Assembly: GCA_019429275.1 (NCBI GenBank)
Contig: JAHYJC010000036.1
Coordinates: 1-46,266 of the forward strand
Reading direction: 5' to 3'
Source of the DNA: Lentimicrobium sp.
GTDB taxonomy: Bacteria; Bacteroidota; Bacteroidia; Bacteroidales; Lentimicrobiaceae
Length of the DNA stretch: 46,266 nt
Shown: in pieces, positions 45,113 through 46,266 of the stretch
How the letters are laid out: each line of letters opens with the position of its first letter
Numbering within the stretch: the stretch's first letter is position 1
Translations under genes and position numbers: made by a program
Notes under the pieces: model-generated
Databases searched by the model: none
Seen by the model: the letters and a program-made list of their open reading frames with translations, nothing else
Told to the model about the DNA's origin: nothing

Positions 45113-45137
45113 CAAAGATACCATTTCATTATCTTTG
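45113..45137. promoter_or_regulatory. Mirrored -7 boxes of two divergent promoters
   Basis: CAAAGATA (45113-45120) and TATCTTTG (45130-45137) form a perfect 8-bp inverted repeat with a 9-base spacer. Each arm fits TAnnTTTG toward its own gene: minus toward 44084-45097, plus toward prmC. Confidence 0.55.
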
Positions 45138-45174
45138 CACACAATCATAAATTCATTGATTATTCAATTACTGA

Positions 45175-46032
45175 ATGACAAACCGCCAACTCGAAAAAAA
45201 AGTTTATCAGGCATTATTGCCTCTTTATGGACATAATGAGTCGCTGTCGATGAAGCGCTTACTGTTTTCGACATATCATAGAATGCAGAACCATGAGTGG
45301 CTGTTGATGCTTGATAAGGAAGCCTCACCATTACTGTTACAGCAAATTGAAACTGCCTTAACTCAACTTCTTGCAGGGGTTCCTGTACAATATGTTACAG
45401 GAAAAACCTGGTTTTCAGAACTTGAGCTGATGGTTGGCCCGGGTGTTTTAATTCCGAGGCCAGAAACCGAAGAATTGGTAAACCTTATAGCTAACAAGCA
45501 TACGAATGCCGAACGAATTGATGTGTTGGATATCGGAACCGGAAGCGGAGCCATTGCCTTAGGCATATCAAGTAAATTAGGGCAGGCCAGACTTACAGCC
45601 ATTGATTTCAGCGATACTGCTATTTCTTATGCCAAAGCAAATGCTCAAAAGCTGAATATTGAAATTAATCTGCTTAAAACAGATATTTTCAATGAAGAGG
45701 ATTGCAGTCAACTCAATCAATTTGATATTATCGTGAGCAATCCACCATATGTCAGGGAATCGGAAAAGGCTTTCATGCATAGGAATGTCCTTGATTATGA
45801 ACCACCTGAAGCGTTGTTTGTCCCCGATTTAGATCCATTATTGTATTATCATACCATTATAAATTTTTCGCTAACACATTTAAAAAATTCAGGGGAACTC
45901 TGGTTTGAGATAAATGAACTGGAAAGCCCAGGAATATCAGAATTACTGAAGTTTTCAGGCTTTGGCGAAATTCATATTTTTAAAGACTTCAAAGGTAAAG
46001 AACGGTTTATATCTTCAGTAATCCGGATTTAA
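45175..46032 (+). CDS. prmC: Peptide chain release factor N5-glutamine methyltransferase
   Basis: A 285-residue protein. The helical N-terminal domain (1-80) is followed by a Rossmann methyltransferase domain with VLDIGTGSGAIAL and the catalytic NPPY (IIVSNPPYVRE). PrmC methylates the GGQ glutamine of RF1 and RF2. Length and motifs are standard. Its ATG is 38 bases beyond the -7 box. Confidence 0.96.
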   Translation: MTNRQLEKKVYQALLPLYGHNESLSMKRLLFSTYHRMQNHEWLLMLDKEASPLLLQQIETALTQLLAGVPVQYVTGKTWFSELELMVGPGVLIPRPETEELVNLIANKHTNAERIDVLDIGTGSGAIALGISSKLGQARLTAIDFSDTAISYAKANAQKLNIEINLLKTDIFNEEDCSQLNQFDIIVSNPPYVRESEKAFMHRNVLDYEPPEALFVPDLDPLLYYHTIINFSLTHLKNSGELWFEINELESPGISELLKFSGFGEIHIFKDFKGKERFISSVIRI

Positions 46033-46150
46033 TTCAACAAAACATCGTATTTGCGATGATATGATAAATAAAGACTGTGCTTTCCCTTTTTTAAATTGAA
46101 ATTCATCTTGTTGTTTTTCAATTTGTTAAGATTAAATATTTTGTAACTAA

Positions 46151-46266
46151 TCAGTTTCTTTTGTAATCGGCAATGGTGTTTAATGCAAGAAAAACATTCT
46201 GGCCATTTTTTATGGCAGTATCAATAATGGATCTCAGTATGGCAAAATTTTCAGCAGCTTCAAATA
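46151..46266 (-). CDS. Partial protein tail, possibly transposase C-terminus
   Basis: The minus-strand frame runs off the right edge and ends ENFAILRSIIDTAIKNGQNV ... NTIADYKRN before TGA at 46151-46153. The pattern resembles C-termini of some IS66-like transposases, but 38 residues are too few to be sure. Confidence 0.4.
   Translation of the reverse strand, partial: FEAAENFAILRSIIDTAIKNGQNVFLALNTIADYKRN

Noticed and set aside
1-46266. CRISPR array
   Set aside because: No regularly spaced short repeats are visible anywhere in the window.

Overview
The window looks like a chromosomal segment of a Bacteroidota bacterium, probably Bacteroidales or Marinilabiliales-like. The evidence is low to moderate GC, weak Shine-Dalgarno sites, several TAnnTTTG-type -7 boxes, an OmpA protein with thrombospondin type 3 repeats, lipoproteins with late lipobox cysteines, and a glycogen locus of the Bacteroidota type. 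No species can be named from sequence alone.

Bases 1-10790 are an accessory, decaying island. It opens with two tandem IS66-type right ends. Minus-strand cargo follows: a SAM methyltransferase behind a HelD-type helicase, a SnoaL-like lipoprotein, and an MNT-HEPN pair whose HEPN gene has an early stop. Imperfect palindromes of the AACGG...GTTG type separate the cargo units. A plus-strand group II intron sits between two of them. Its reverse transcriptase is broken, and the intron carries several small palindromes, one of them in the presumed domain V. Bases 6879-9764 form a degenerate three-recombinase (RIT-like) element with 32-bp terminal inverted repeats. It abuts a truncated IS4-type transposase gene.

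Bases 11093-18042 are ordinary chromosome: an Ntn-type choloylglycine-hydrolase-family protein coupled to a PsiE-like membrane protein, a structured RNA or terminator candidate at 12575-12668, a CYTH-domain protein, mnmE, sucD, a beta-helix lipoprotein and a GNAT acetyltransferase.

Bases 18492-28565 are a glycogen/alpha-glucan operon: debranching enzyme, GT4/GT5-like glycosyltransferase, GH57 enzyme with an unusual FliG-like tail, and a 1420-residue fusion of a GT3-type glycogen synthase to a GT35 phosphorylase. A fabG-type reductase follows, then a clear terminator. Together these genes could build, debranch, remodel and phosphorolyse a storage glucan.

Bases 28699-46266 are mostly core genes: a VWA membrane protein, a Ste24-like M48 protease, a TPR lipoprotein gene with a stop codon, a SlyD-type isomerase, an RsmI-related methyltransferase, a threonine dehydratase-like enzyme, a low-molecular-weight tyrosine phosphatase, dnaA, a YigZ/IMPACT protein, two EamA transporters, a HIT protein coupled to a cysteine-cluster protein, an OmpA protein, an unrecognised 337-residue protein and prmC. 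A possible transposase tail runs off the right edge.
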